From Fragilaria crotonensis (lineage: Eukaryota > Bacillariophyta > Fragilariophyceae > Fragilariales > Fragilariaceae), in assembly GCA_022925895.1 (NCBI GenBank), contig JAKSYS010000430.1, positions 1 through 53,512 on the forward strand: a DNA stretch of 53,512 nt, written 5' to 3'. The notes below the pieces were generated by a model. It saw nothing but the letters and a program-made list of their open reading frames with translations. It searched no databases and was not told where the DNA came from. A program made the position numbers and the translations under genes. This document shows positions 20,844 to 33,150 of this stretch, piece after piece. The stretch's first letter is position 1; every line of letters starts with the position of its first letter.

Positions 20844-21877
20844 TTTATGCCACTCTGATCACTAAAACTTGACCTTTGATAGTAGGGGTGTATTACAGAA
20901 GAGTAACGAAAGCTTTCCTGCGAGTGAGCTGCCCTGAAGGATGCATTAGTCGTAAAGGGTCCGGTGGGGGGTGGGGGTGGCTGATGCCTGAATGCCTGAT
21001 GCGCGTGACGACATTACGACTACTTGTACCGGTAAAAGCCTGACTGAATTATTTTACATAATTACCCTTCGTTCGCTCTTGCCTCCGGACTCCGGACATT
21101 CATGATACTATGTACTTCTACCGGATTATGACCATCGGCGTTGTGGGCGTTAACAGTTGTTTTTGGAAGTTAAAACATTTAGCGTCAATAGTTTTTTTTG
21201 GAAGTTAAAACATTTACCGTAAAAGTTCGAAACCGTCATTTGCCTGAACTGCCTGTACGACATACCTATTCGCCATATGATACTTTATGTATTTTACCAT
21301 GTATGAATACGTGTACGTCGTGTTCGACTTTCGAGGTTCATAAGATTGCCAATCAATGTACATGTATCAAATACTATGCATAGTCGTACACTGTATGATA
21401 TGATTATGAGCGCACATGGGTCGGTGGTCGGTGGTTGGAGTATAAACAATATGATTCGCCATACGTGCAATTGTACAGTACTAACGATGAGAACAACGTA
21501 CCTGGTACTACTGGTACCAGGTACAACAAGTCCGCACGGCATACCATGTACTAGTACTGTACCGCCATGGCGTACACAGACGCAAGGCAGAGGATAATCT
21601 ATATGCTTAAGTTACTTGCTTTTCACAAAATGATGTGTGCTGGCGACCATAGTGGAGGTCTGGAGGGGATCCATTTTGCTGCAGGCTAACACTGCGTACT
21701 GCGTATAACTAAACTGTAAGCTTTAGAACGCTTAAGCTCTGCACTATCTCTCGAGCATATCAAACCCATTATATTTATACTTCGCATTCTTGGCCAACAA
21801 CACGCAACGTAAAAACACCCACCCAATCAATGTGAACAGCATCACAATTCCTAAACCTCCTTTGCAAGCTCGCTCTT
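20844..21877. other. Intergenic with a short direct repeat
   Basis: This 1034-base gap separates two minus-strand genes: it is upstream of the LRR receptor and downstream of the H+-ATPase. It holds a short direct repeat at about 21159-21216 and a GTAC cluster near 21480-21560. No ORF looks like protein on either strand. Confidence 0.5.
21159..21216 (+). repeat. Direct repeat of TTTTTGGAAGTTAAAACATT
   Basis: Two copies about 35 bases apart (21159-21181 and 21194-21216) differ only in the length of the leading T run. Origin and role are unknown. Confidence 0.7.
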
Positions 21878-24800
21878 TTAATGATGACCGGTAGTGATAC
21901 CTCCCTCTGCCATGGCCTTCTTCAACTCTTCGGCCAGAAGTTTGGCAGATTCAGGCAAAACCACAACACCAGTCGAGCTAATATCTCTGAAGTTCGTCTT
22001 GTACATCCACTGCAAGTGCGTCAGATGGAAAAAGTGAGTCAACAGATATCCCAGTCACTCCCCACACCTAGCTTTCAGAAACTTACATAATATGCACCAA
22101 CCTTGCATGCGTCCTGAATCAACCACGATATCAAGCACAAGATCCAAACGAAAAGGAACAGACCCATGTGATCCTGGAGACCTTCGGTGGGAATGTCATC
22201 AGGGTTAGACTCCGGCCAAACAATAGACAGGATGGATGATAGCGTAAGGGCAAAGAGTCCTCCCAACAGAAGTACGAGAGCCGGTTTGACCTGCCAAAAC
22301 CAAAAACGCCCTGTTCGAGCGCTAAAAAGGGTCAAGAAGTCCGACACCGAAACCTTCAAGTAGATAGACGTAATAACTTGGCCATATTGAATACCTCCAA
22401 TGCCAATCGAGCTCAGAAGACTGTTTGGGTTCCAGCTGTCGAGCAAGAAGTAAAGGAGCAAGAGGGAACTGATACACGACACAGCGCCTAGGACTGAGCT
22501 GACGACAAAGAGGACTGTCAGATTCCACTTGTTAGGGGTCTGACTCGCCTGTGCGTTGTCGTAGGCAATAGTAATCAGAGTTCCGTCGTTCAACAAAGTA
22601 ATCAACATCAACATGAGCACTGGCATGTGAAAGAATTCGGGCCAAGCCTCCTCTGGTGTCAAGTCAGGTGGTTGTTGATAGTCGCTAGGGTGGAAAGCAA
22701 AGATAGCAATGATGAAGAACATCAACAATTGCAATGTTGCTGAGATACGGTAGGTGATAAAGTTGCTGATGCGCTGAAAGATTTCACGAGCAATCACGAT
22801 GCCATGAATGATAGTGCTCAAACCCTCCTGAGTCAACACAATGTCAGCGGCGGCTCGGGCAGCATCAGTGGCACCAGCGACGGCGATTCCGACATCGGCG
22901 CGCTTGAGAGCTGGCGCGTCGTTGACACCGTCACCAGTCATACCAGTAGTCTGCAAAGGCAAGTACGAAATTGTTCACAGTGAGTCATACGCGTGTCAGG
23001 AAAGTGACTCAAGGTCTCAGCAAATCGACTTACGTAATGCATTTCTCGAAGGCATTCGACAATGAGGTACTTGTGCTCAGGGAAAACCTGGGCAAAACCG
23101 TCTGCGACGAGGCACAAGTCTCCGTAGTTCTCACTGAGATTCTCTGGCTTGGCCTTCGTCTCCTCATCAAGAAGGGGCAAACGTTCTGCGGTGAAGATCA
23201 TGGTACCCATCTCCAACTGCATGGCAGCATTACGAGCAATAAGCAAATGATCACCAGTAATCATCTTGACTTGAACACCGTATCGGTGTGCTTCCTCAAT
23301 GGTGTGCTTGGTATCGGGACGTGGCGGATCCAAGAAGGTCAAGAGTCCCATCATCTGCCAGACTCCGGCGTCACCCTTGGAACGAGCCACAGCCAACGAA
23401 CGGATTCCGAACTCGCCAAGACGGGCAACCTCCTTCTCGACTGCGTCACGAATTCCACTGTCAGATGGAGGCAGGAGTCCCAGGAGAACATGCGGTGCTC
23501 CCTTGGACGTCTTGAAGACCTCTCCAGTCTTCGTATTGCGAACAGTTCCCTCTGTACGCTTGATCATCGGATCGAAAGGCACGTAGTCAAGCTGCTCGTA
23601 GTCCTCCAAAAGGAAAAATCCACGCTACCAAGTGTCAAGCGATCAAGAGCATCGCGAGGAGGCTCCATCCACTTAGCAGCCATGGCCGCCATAGCCAAAA
23701 CGGAAGCTTGGGTCTCTCCATCGCAGAAAAGAGGCGTGTCGTCTTGGAGCACCATCTGGTTGAGCGTCAAAGTTCCAGTCTTATCGGAGCAGAGAATGGA
23801 CATGCCTGCCAAATCTTCAATAGCCGAAAGTTTGGCTACAATGGCACCATGCTTGACAAGATTCTTGGAACCAATGGCCAAAGTCGTAGTAGTAACGATC
23901 TCGATGGCCAAAGGAATACTTGCGACAAGGAGCACGATCGTGAAAGAGAGCGCTTCCTTGACGTCAACTCCTTCTGCGATGAGGTAGACAAAGTTGAGTG
24001 TACAGAGGACAAGCGACAAACCGACCAACACAAACATGATGGTAATAAGGATCCTTTGAAGGTGACTAATCTCGTGGTTATCCTGGAGCAAACTGGCAGT
24101 TTTTCCGAAGAATGTGTTGGCACCGGTGAACTCAACAGTAGCCTGTGACACAAGAAGCATTTCATGAGACGACGTCAAAGAAAGAAAGAAATCGCATCAA
24201 ATCGAAACTCACCTCGACTTCTCCACGGACGACGGTGGATCCCATCTTACAAGAATCTCCCTTGTAGAACGTCACAGGCAAGGACTCTCCAGTCAACGCT
24301 GCCTGATCAACGTCGATCTCGGAATGATTGACACGGCAATCGGCTGGGATGGCAGATCCACTGCCCAGCAAGACAAGGTCTCCGGGGACAATCTGAGTAG
24401 CGTCCATTTCCTTGAACTTTCCGTCGCGTTTGCAGGTGGCCAGGGGCTTGAGACTGGACTTCAAGGCAGCAATGGCGTTACCAGCCTTGGTGATCTCGTA
24501 GAAACTGATCGAGGCGTTGGCGAATTGAATGAGGAGAAGAATACCCATATCAATGTAGTTAGCAATGGCCACTTCGATGATGATGGCAATCCAAATCATG
24601 ATAGGCATCGGAGCCCAGAACTGCTTGAGGAAGATTTTCCACTTGGGTTCAACCTTCTCTGGCAATTCGTTGCGTCCGTGCTTTTCGAGGAGGATGGCAG
24701 CCTGCTCAGATGTGAGACCGACCGTGTTGAACTCGAAGCCTCCGTATTCTGGTTCGTCGACCTTGTCGAAGAATTCTTGCTCCGAGATGGCGTTCGATTC

Positions 24801-25118
24801 CTGGCGTTCCCTGGCCGTACCGTAGGCGGCAACATTCTCGGCGAGCTTCATATCATCGTAGCCAAGAACAGGAGCATTTCCGAACATGACAACGACGTCA
24901 GACGAACTCTTCTGGCGGCGGCGATTTTCATGCGATGCCACAGCTACTTCAGGATGGTGCTTGTCGACGATCATGTTAGAGATGTCAGAGAGTGTCTTGT
25001 TGCGAGGAGCTCGCGAGGTGGCAGTTCCCGACACTGCTTCCTCAGTCTCGGGGACGTTGAAGAGGGTCGAGGCGACGGTATCGCCGCCTTTCTCCTCATC
25101 AAAATCGTTGGAGCTCAT
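21878..25118 (-). CDS. P3A-type plasma-membrane H+-ATPase (one frame break in a TTTT run)
   Basis: This proton pump energises the plasma membrane. Exons are 25118-24213, 24142-23034, 22950-22087 and 22009-21878; introns are 70, 82-83 and 77 nt with GTGAGT or GTAAGT donors and CAG acceptors. About 1003 aa. P-type marks in order are ALTGESLPV (actuator loop), CSDKTGTLT with the phosphorylated Asp near residue 422, KGAPHVLLGL (nucleotide domain) and MTGDGVNDAPALK near 676. Membrane helices include IMIWIAIIIEVAIANYI and SFTIVLLVASIPLAIEI. Exon 2 breaks at 23608-23611: one added T in the TTTT run restores FSLLEDYEQLDYVPFDP. The C-terminus is short (AEELKKAMAEGGITTGHH) and lacks the long 14-3-3-binding regulatory tail of plant pumps. 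The N-terminal 70 residues are Ser/Asp-rich and could carry phosphorylation control. Confidence 0.92.
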
Positions 25119-26480
25119 TGCGCCTTTCTGATTCCGCTCGAGGGGGATTGTGGGAAAACGTGTATCAATCGCCTATCCCTCCTTGTATGTGCAACAAGAA
25201 GTATAGTCTTCGCCATCAGGATTCGATACCAGGTACAGTACCAGGTATTAAGGTACGAGAAACCTTGTACACTATTCTTCATTCGTCGTACGTCGTATGA
25301 AAAAGATCCAACGATGGAAATTTCGACTTACTACAGGTACACATCGACTGGAAGAGTATTTGGTTATGAGCCTACGACCTTCGGATTATTGCTCCATTCA
25401 GTGCCAAAACTCCGCAAACAAAAATGCATTTTGTAATCTGGCATTCGGTGCCGTACGTCGGAATTCATACAAGTGCAACACAGCAGGTAGAATCCTTGTT
25501 GCAATGCCGGGTTCGTCATAGACCTTCCAGTCGCCCGTGTGCAAAGTAGTACAAGAGTACTGGTACCCGGTCCCCCTTCGAGCAAATCAAACTATATATA
25601 AATAAATCGACCTTGTGAAATTAAATGCCTTTTCAGTGTAATTCATGGACTCTACCTGGTATGTTCACACTGGTACTCTGAGTTCTGAGCGTCCAAATAG
25701 AGTGCTACTAGTACCGGTAGTAGTACAAGTATGAATACTCCGTACCGAAATTAGGGCGAGCAAAATACATGTTTGTTCATCCCGCAACAGACATAGTGTT
25801 TGTGTTTGTTCATCCCGTAACAGACATAGTGCTTGGTATGTTCCTACAAAGCGAGAAAGCGAGAGAGGCCCATAGTTTAGTCCCACAAAAAACTCAAACA
25901 GAACTAACGGGACTGTCCCATTTGCAAAATAACTGCCCGTTTACAGGGGACATTCGCAAAACAAGAGAGTTCAGGTTTTCCCAAAAACGATACTCCGAGT
26001 GCAACTTTACAGCACTTTGGCTCAGAACCAGATCGGAACCTGTTTTGAGCCTGGTTCTGGAGGTTCCGGAATATCGTCTTAACTGCTTTTTTGCAGTTCC
26101 GTTCAGCAGTAACGGTGCGATTGTCAACCATCGGACCACGGACTTACGGAAATCAAAGTTCTTTTGATATATGAAAACCCTATACTAGCTACCGTAGTAG
26201 AGACCTCAGGACAGTCAGCCACATAGGTGTTGATTCTGTGGACCGTGGAATGGACATATTCTGATTAGTATGAATTTCGGTCAACTGTTTTGATTAGATG
26301 TCCGCCTGTTGATCCGACAGAATATATTTTATCGTTCTTCGTTTTCTTCATTAAAGTAACATTCCTACTTAGCTCAAATCCTACTTACGGGGGAAACTAT
26401 CGAAATGATATAAATGAATCGTGAATATGCGTCAGCGATAGGAATCTTGACATTCAGTTTCTTTAAGTTTTTCAAAGATG
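25119..26480. other. Gene-poor flank with repeat traces
   Basis: This is upstream of the H+-ATPase and opens the repeat desert. It contains GTAC clusters (25220-25300, 25700-25745) and a 29-bp tandem duplication at 25770-25831. A segment at 26066-26093 (GGAGGTTCCGGAATATCGTC and onward) recurs inverted at 31255-31281. No ORF resembles a known protein. Confidence 0.5.
25770..25831 (+). repeat. 29-bp tandem duplication
   Basis: The unit TGTTTGTTCATCCCGCAACA (continuing GACATAGTG) occurs at 25770-25798 and again at 25803-25831, with one C/T difference. This is a recent local duplication without visible function. Confidence 0.8.
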
Positions 26481-26650
26481 ATTAAGAAGAATTAAGAAGA
26501 ACCAGAATTTATTAAGAAGAATTAAGAAGACCGGAAATTAATTAAGAAGAATTAAGAAGACCGGAAATTAATTAAGAAGATTTAAGAAGAATTAAGAAGA
26601 CCCAAAATTAATTAAGAAGATTTAAGAAGAATTAAGAAGACTGAAAATGT
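26481..26650 (+). repeat. Tandem array of ATTAAGAAGA decamers in 30-40 bp units
   Basis: The array is built from ATTAAGAAGA (sometimes TTTAAGAAGA) repeated two or three times and then a variable ten-base block such as CCGGAAATTA. Units start at 26481, 26511, 26541, 26571 and 26611. Everything keeps a 10-base register, close to one helical turn, so the A-tracts are in phase and the DNA should be curved. A related array lies at 30611-30870. Confidence 0.85.
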
Positions 26651-26663
26651 CTGAAGTAGTTTT

Positions 26664-28440
26664 AGGGATGTCCGATCAGAAAGAGTTCTGTGCGTAGAAT
26701 GATGAGTACACGTGTACCAGGCTCGTTTTCTTCGATGGAAGAACAAAGGGCATTCTACTACCTAAATACGGGTAATAGCTTAGTAGTTGGTGACATTTCA
26801 CCTAGAATTGACAAAACATTTTTCATACACCATTCAAGAGTCAGTTGATTATCGATTTATTATCACGGCGTATTCACCGCCTGAATCACGATAGGATCAG
26901 TAAGGATTGGGTTCTATCGCACTCCACACTCAACACTTCAACAGCACGCATTTATGCGTATATCTACCTCCTACGGAGCATACGGAGCGGGTGTGCTGGG
27001 TGCTGGACTATGAATATGCATACAGTAGTCCAAGCACTTGTTATGTACAAGTAGTACTCCAGTACTACGAGTAGTGCTGCAGTACTGTAGGTTTGTCGGC
27101 TGTTGCAGTACAAGTACCTGGTACTACCTTGTACTTGTACCCCGGTAGACTGTGACTACTGCAGAAGGCAACACGGTATTCGGAGTTCCAGTGACTGTAC
27201 CACAGTAGCATGGTGTCCAATACACGGCAGGTTAGTAGTGGCTAAAAGTGACCTTGGATGGACTACAATGGGAAAGAAGACCAAGACTGGAAACCATGGC
27301 AGCAGGGTCTCTAAGGTACCATAGCCATGGTACCTAGAAGGATTTGGGATGTGAAGGATACTAAGGTTATATTGCTGCTGCACACTTCAGTTGGAAGAGA
27401 AATCAAGTCTTATTAATAGTACCTTACAAGGAACACCCTTTTGCATTTACTGGGGACCGTATTTGGAGCACTGATTGAGTATTTTTGCAATTGCCTATTG
27501 CTGAAGAATGCTAGGCATCATGAATTTTTAATGTGTTTAAAAGATAGCAACATGAAAACCAGGAAACAATGGAGGCTATGTACTACTACAGCTGCTGCTG
27601 TACTTGAACACAGTTCTGCCAATGAAAGTTCAAGATATAGGTTATTTATATGTACAATTCTTATATCTTGTCAAACAGTTCACATTTAACAACAACACCA
27701 AAATTGACAAATATGCTGTCCCATGCATGCATGACTTCACCACTTGCATGACAAGCAAGTGAATGGCTCATGTCTGATTTGCAGTTTGGAGTATTCATTG
27801 GATGCAAGATACCCTGGAGATTAAGTTGCTCATAATGAACCAAATTTGTGTCTGAAAATGAATGCTTCATTCAACTGAGGGGTGCTTTTGGTTATCGGCG
27901 CTTGCAATCTCACACAATTATTTCAAGTACGTTGAGCTGCCGCTGAACCGGTACTACTATGTGATGATCAGATACATCATAGCAAACTGCAACTGCAGTT
28001 TAAGATTGCTCATTTCACTCAGTTTACAGCTTGTGTTCAACTATCTTTACCTTTTCAACCATTGAAATGCACTCATTTTTCTGGAAACATGGTGAACAAG
28101 GAACTTGAACTGTTGCAATTAAGCCCAAAAGAGCAACAAGGCAATGCTGGATCTATTAAAGTATTTTGTATCCTTGGCATCATATTTCTTTGTCAATCTT
28201 CTAGTCTCTTCCCCTAGTAGTTTCAGAGTAGTGAAACGAACAAACACGAAACTATTTATGGGGTTTTCAGTACTTGACAACCACACTGATGTTTCATACT
28301 GGCTGCCGGTAGTCAATCCAACTGGCATTTTCACTGGTTTTTCAAGTGCTTTTTCAATTATATCACCTGGTTTTAAAAGTCATTGTGGCTTTATTATTAA
28401 ACCTGGAACTTCTTCTTGGGTGACAAGTGGTTTTGTGAAG
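26664..28440 (+). mobile_element. Left arm of a large decayed inverted repeat
   Basis: This arm matches, in reverse complement and with much divergence, 34110-36098. Colinear pairs found by eye are 26664-26930 with 35850-36098, 27178-27240 with about 35590-35680, 27304-27326 with 35311-35334, 27440-27660 with about 34945-35165, 27700-27890 with about 34530-34720, 27900-28140 with about 34262-34470, and 28300-28375 with 34115-34190. The outer end begins GGGATG(2 nt)CGATCAGAAA in both arms. Traces of coding sequence read outward in both arms. The class of element is not recognisable. Confidence 0.7.
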
Positions 28441-29044
28441 CCTTTGTATTGGAGTGCCTGCTGCTAAATAAGTACTTCAGTACTGAAGTTCCATTCAATG
28501 ACAAGAAGTGTAATACGATGAGATTCATTACTAAATAAAAGAATTATTCACAAAATAACACCGTAGTGGTATCGATTAACTAAGGACTAGCTATAAGGAA
28601 GGTTGTAAAGTTAGTGACTATCATCAATTTGATGTGGTTTTTGATATTCTATACCACTTGGTGGTACCAAAAGTGGTGGTATTTTCCATTTACTACCTTA
28701 TATCAAAATACCACCACTATACCACTTCCACAAGGATGATCCCTCTTCTTCATGAGTTCTCCTTTACCAGGTGCTCTAGTAGTAGTGAGTACTTCAGTGC
28801 CCACTCCACAATACTCCAATACCGCTTGCAAGTAGTATTCAGTACTCCAGAGAATTTTCCTGATCTCACTGTCAGCTATCATGTCTACTACACTTCAAAA
28901 CTAACTACCAGGTACTTCCAACTTCAAACCTGCATGGCCTTTTGCATTAAAAATCAACTATGATTATGTCTGGACTTGTCACAAACAAGAAGGACTACTC
29001 TTTTGGTAAAACATGTGGAAGGCATGAATTTCATACACCCATAT

Positions 29045-29450
29045 GGTGGCTGGATTAACAAAGGCAACTCAGAGACACTTATACTGCAACCATATGTTTT
29101 AGAGCACATATCCCCTGCTCCTTAACAGAGAGAACATACAAGTACAAAATAGTTTTTTAGGTAGTCGGACCAGTATCTGTATGCCAGCAAGCAACACACA
29201 GCATCAAGGATTGTTTTAAGGGGTTATGTGTGGAAATCATGATTATTAGGCTCAAGATGCTGGATTCACAAAGGGTTGTGTGAAAGTGGTGAGGCTATTG
29301 ATGGCAACTCAGAGGCACTGATGACAATACAACCAAATATTTCATAAGCGTATATCCGCTGGTGCTGCAATTCAACAGAGAGCAGGAGGCACACAACATG
29401 TTTTTCTAGGTACTGGTGGGACCAGCAATGTACCTGAGCCAACATGATTT
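29045..29450 (+). repeat. Diverged tandem duplication, about 220 bp apart
   Basis: Two segments align in order: GCTGGATTAACAAAGG with GCTGGATTCACAAAGG, GGCAACTCAGAGACACT with GGCAACTCAGAGGCACT, then AACAGAGAG and the TTTTTTAGGTA/TTTTTCTAGGTA tract. Copy 1 spans about 29050-29200 and copy 2 about 29265-29450. Both are non-coding as they stand. Confidence 0.65.
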
Positions 29451-30610
29451 GCATGTTGTTATGGTGAATTGCTGTAGCATGGCTCCAAATCAATGCACCA
29501 CAGGGAATGGCTCACTGACATTTGCATTAGTCTCAGAGAAACACATTAAAAAAATCTAAAAAATCTGAAAGTATCCACACACCTAATTGAGAAGGAGCGA
29601 GCACACAATCGACAGAACTTAATAGGATCAGGTGATATTTTCACACAGAACAAATCAGCAGGAGATGGGTGGAGGGCTGCAGGTGAAATTACCATAAAGG
29701 AAACCCTCATCAAAACAGTCATTTTCAAGAGAATAGCTGCTGGTAAGTATGATTGATTCTGGAATCCTCTTTGTTTGAACACTGGCTGGTTCTTGGTAGG
29801 CAGGAGGTTGCCTCAAACATGATTGAGCTTTGAAAACATGTATGAAACATAAACACCAGATTGGTGTTAGATTTCTCAGGTATGTGAAAAATGAAGACCA
29901 TAGTGGTGTGAGGTCTACCAGGAAAGCATAATAGGGTAGTGTCTTAACAATTAAATGTATTGTGTGGAATGTGCAGGAAATTCTTGTTATCTTAAGTGAA
30001 ATGCTTAACTGGCTCTCACCTTTGATTGATTATGACTTAGAATGTAATGTAAAGAAACAAATAATTCATAATCCTGCAAAAGCTGAGGAAGGGCATCGAG
30101 TTAAAGGAGGGTAAATAAAGAACTATTCTAATAGGAGTAATTCGGCTACGACTTGTATCATAGCTAGTAGTAGAGGGAGTACAACAGAGCAGTTTCATAG
30201 TACTCGCACACGCGAACCCCAAAATTCACCACACTCTACGCACGGGGTGGCATTTTAATTGGTATCAAAAGTGAGAATGAGAAAAGTGCAAGCACTACGT
30301 GCTGAAGTACACGTGTAAGTTGGACCACATTCTCCAACCCACTCCGTACAGTACATTAAACACGGTCTGCTGTACTTGAGCTTCCCCCAGGTAATAAATG
30401 TCGTGCTTGCACGAACGCCGTGCTCCTGTACGAATTGTGAGCACTCTTGTACTGTTCCATACGCGATGAGGATGAAGATTGCTGGCTACTGTGCAGTCAG
30501 TCACAGAAAGGGCGTACGTACGGTTCGTTTAGCCTTTTCTACCTTGCAAACTGCGAACCGGTTGTGTCACGGAAGATTTCAGGAGATTGACAAATGCCAT
30601 GGGAGATATC

Positions 30611-30870
30611 AAGACTGAAAATGTCTTGAGAACGTTTAAGTAGAATTAAGAAGACTGAAAATGTCTTAAGAAAGTTTAAGAAGAATTAAGAAGACTGAAA
30701 ATCTTAAGAAAGTTTAAGAAGAATTAAGAAGATCAAAAATATCTTAAGAAAGTTTAAGAAGAATTAAGAAGATGGAAAATATCTTAAGAAAGTTTAAGAA
30801 AATTAAGAAGATCAAAATATCTTAAGAAAGTTTAAAAGGTCGGAAATTACTTAAGAAGATTTAAGAAGGT
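30611..30870 (+). repeat. Second tandem array of TTAAGAAG units, about 40 bp period
   Basis: The unit is roughly ACTGAAAATGTCTTAAGAAA followed by GTTTAAGAAGAATTAAGAAG, present in about six increasingly diverged copies. It uses the same decamer and the same orientation as the array at 26481-26650, four kilobases away, so the two share an origin. Confidence 0.8.
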
Positions 30871-31868
30871 CAAGGAAAAAATCAGAATCGATATCAAAGA
30901 TTCCATTGAAAACTTCAGTATCTAAATGTTTCCATGAAGCAATCCGTGAAGATTTTGAAGTCTATGTTCGGATCGTGACCAATCCAGAAACTATAATAAG
31001 ATATCTGAGCATGCTTCCACGCGAAATGTCAGAGACACGTTAAATGTTATATAGTAGCAATCTACCTTTTGGTATCATTAAGTACGAAGTGACATCGTCT
31101 AACGAAAGTGTTTTTGAGATTTCCTAAGCGGAGGAGTACTCGAGTACTGTACGGTATTACAGTACTCGTACTCGGAGTGGTTTCTTTTGCGATGGAATTC
31201 GGAATGACTGCCAATGGAAGATTGATCTCATGTTCAATATTCCGTTATTAGACAGTTAAGACGATATTCCGGAACCTCCTGGTACTCGGAGTCATCTAAA
31301 GATAGCAGTACTAATACTTAAGTACTTGCTACTGTAGCTAGCTAGTACTCGGAGTATTTGTGCTTGTTCACTCCGAGCTCCGAGCACAGAACAGATTGCT
31401 GTACTGAACTCCAGTACTTGTTTTCTGGAGTAGTCGAGTATTGGAAATACCGGTACTCGAGTACTTGTACCAGTCAACTTAACAGAGATACGACTAGATC
31501 TACCGGTAGTAGAGAGACGACAACTTGTACTGGAGTGAAGGGAGCACAATGCCTATGTACTGCACGGCTACATGTGGCTTGCATCATATTTCTCTCCTAA
31601 TGCACACTCCAATACCAGTATGACATACATTTAGTGCTTTTTGCCACCGAAGTGGTATTTTCCATTCTGGTCAGTATGTGTGTACAGGATACGACCTCCA
31701 GTGCGGCGGTTCCCGTGCGTCGGGTTTTTCACAGTACATGATTTCCATATCACATAGCCCTTGGTACAAAATGTACAGTACCAGAATATCCACTTCACAC
31801 TCTCCAATTTTGATGCTTCATGTACTTCCTGCCGCATCCCACGTGTTGGGGGAAGCTCCTGAATACAT

Positions 31869-33150
31869 TCACATCATTGCTATTGTTTGTCTTATGGTCA
31901 AAATAGAGTTTAAGCAATGAGGATAACACATTGCACAGTTCTTAACTGGAGTACCAGAGGCTGTCCTGCAACACACAGGAGACCTTGGATTCACAGACCT
32001 TGCAACCGATGTCATCTCCGCTGATTGCCCAAAAAGGTCGAAATCGATGCTTTGCAACTGCATTGACGCCCCAATTATGCCCTCTTGAACTTTACACTTG
32101 TCAAGTTTCTCTGTCCACTCAGCGCCTATCATGCATCATTTAATTTCATCCAGACTTCCTTCAACAACAAAATCCTGAACTTCATACGACATGCCAGACA
32201 TTTGCCATTCGGAGATGACACGATGACTACCATGTCGCCCGGTTTTGATACAACAGTCAAGGTCCCTACCACGGGAGAAAGCTTAGAGAACTGATCTCTT
32301 CAATTGCTACGTGATGCGTTGCTTCCGACCGTCAAAGCACCGAATGATTATGCAGCCTGAGAAGCCTTCGATGAGACATCTCCATGGTTATGACATGGAA
32401 AGGACAACGCGCGAACTCAATTTTTCAACGAAGTACAATGACGGAAGCAGCACTTGCCAAAGGCGGAGCATTGTATTCTTTTGTATTGCCAAGGAATCAA
32501 CATTTCTTTCCTGTCACCACAGCCGGAACCCGACCCTTTCATTGTTGTGTTGTAGTAGCCACCAGTCAATCTATCATCAGTGGGATGCAACGCAAGCATC
32601 ACTTTGTGATCGTGCAGGCTGCTTCAACGCGCCCCTGGCTGTACCATTTATCTTAAAACTGTTTAGCAACCTCCTCAACTTTATCTTGCCAAACAATTGA
32701 TTTCAAGTTCATGGGCACACCTGCAATCCGCAATGCTGAGCCGCGTATTAGAAACTTCAACATGGTTGCACCCTTCTGAGCAAAAGGCACTGGCTGCTCG
32801 GGACATCCTTTGCTGATTTTTCACCACATTCACCAGAAGAATCTTGTCATCTGGCAACAATCTGACAGGACAGAGCTGACCTTTCCCTGATCACTGCGAC
32901 CAAAACTCCGTGCATTGGGGTTTGTGCGTATGCATCCGGTCATCTCTGGCATCGCGCCTTCTCTGGTGCACATTCTTCTCCCAGCATCAAGAGATCCGAC
33001 ACGGTGCTTGTAGCTGCTCAGTATTGTTGCAAACGGCAAGGGAAGGGTGCCATGGTCACTCAAGTTGCAACACAACAAAGAAGATTGACAGTTCTGTACT
33101 CGGAGTGTTATCGAACTTCGAACCGGGTACTTGTACCGTAACACGTACAA
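31869..33150 (-). pseudogene. Decayed coding-like stretch, family unknown
   Basis: On the minus strand, several short frames in succession have protein-like composition and seem to continue one another across shifts and stops: GAMPEMTGCIRTNPNARS (about 32900), LLPDDKILLVNVVKNQQ, SAFCSEGCNHVEVSNTRL, KINGTARGALKQPARSQ, and IIGASMQLQSIDFDLFGQS (about 32050). There are many stops. I cannot assign a family; a dead transposon-encoded protein is the likeliest source given the setting. Confidence 0.3.

Noticed and set aside
24324-25436. Long plus-strand frame of 370 codons
   Set aside because: It lies antisense to exon 1 of the H+-ATPase, whose motifs are unmistakable; the frame has no recognisable domain.
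26481-26650. Regularly spaced repeats that might suggest a CRISPR array
   Set aside because: Repeats and spacers are built from the same decamer, units vary in length, no cas genes are present and the setting is eukaryotic.
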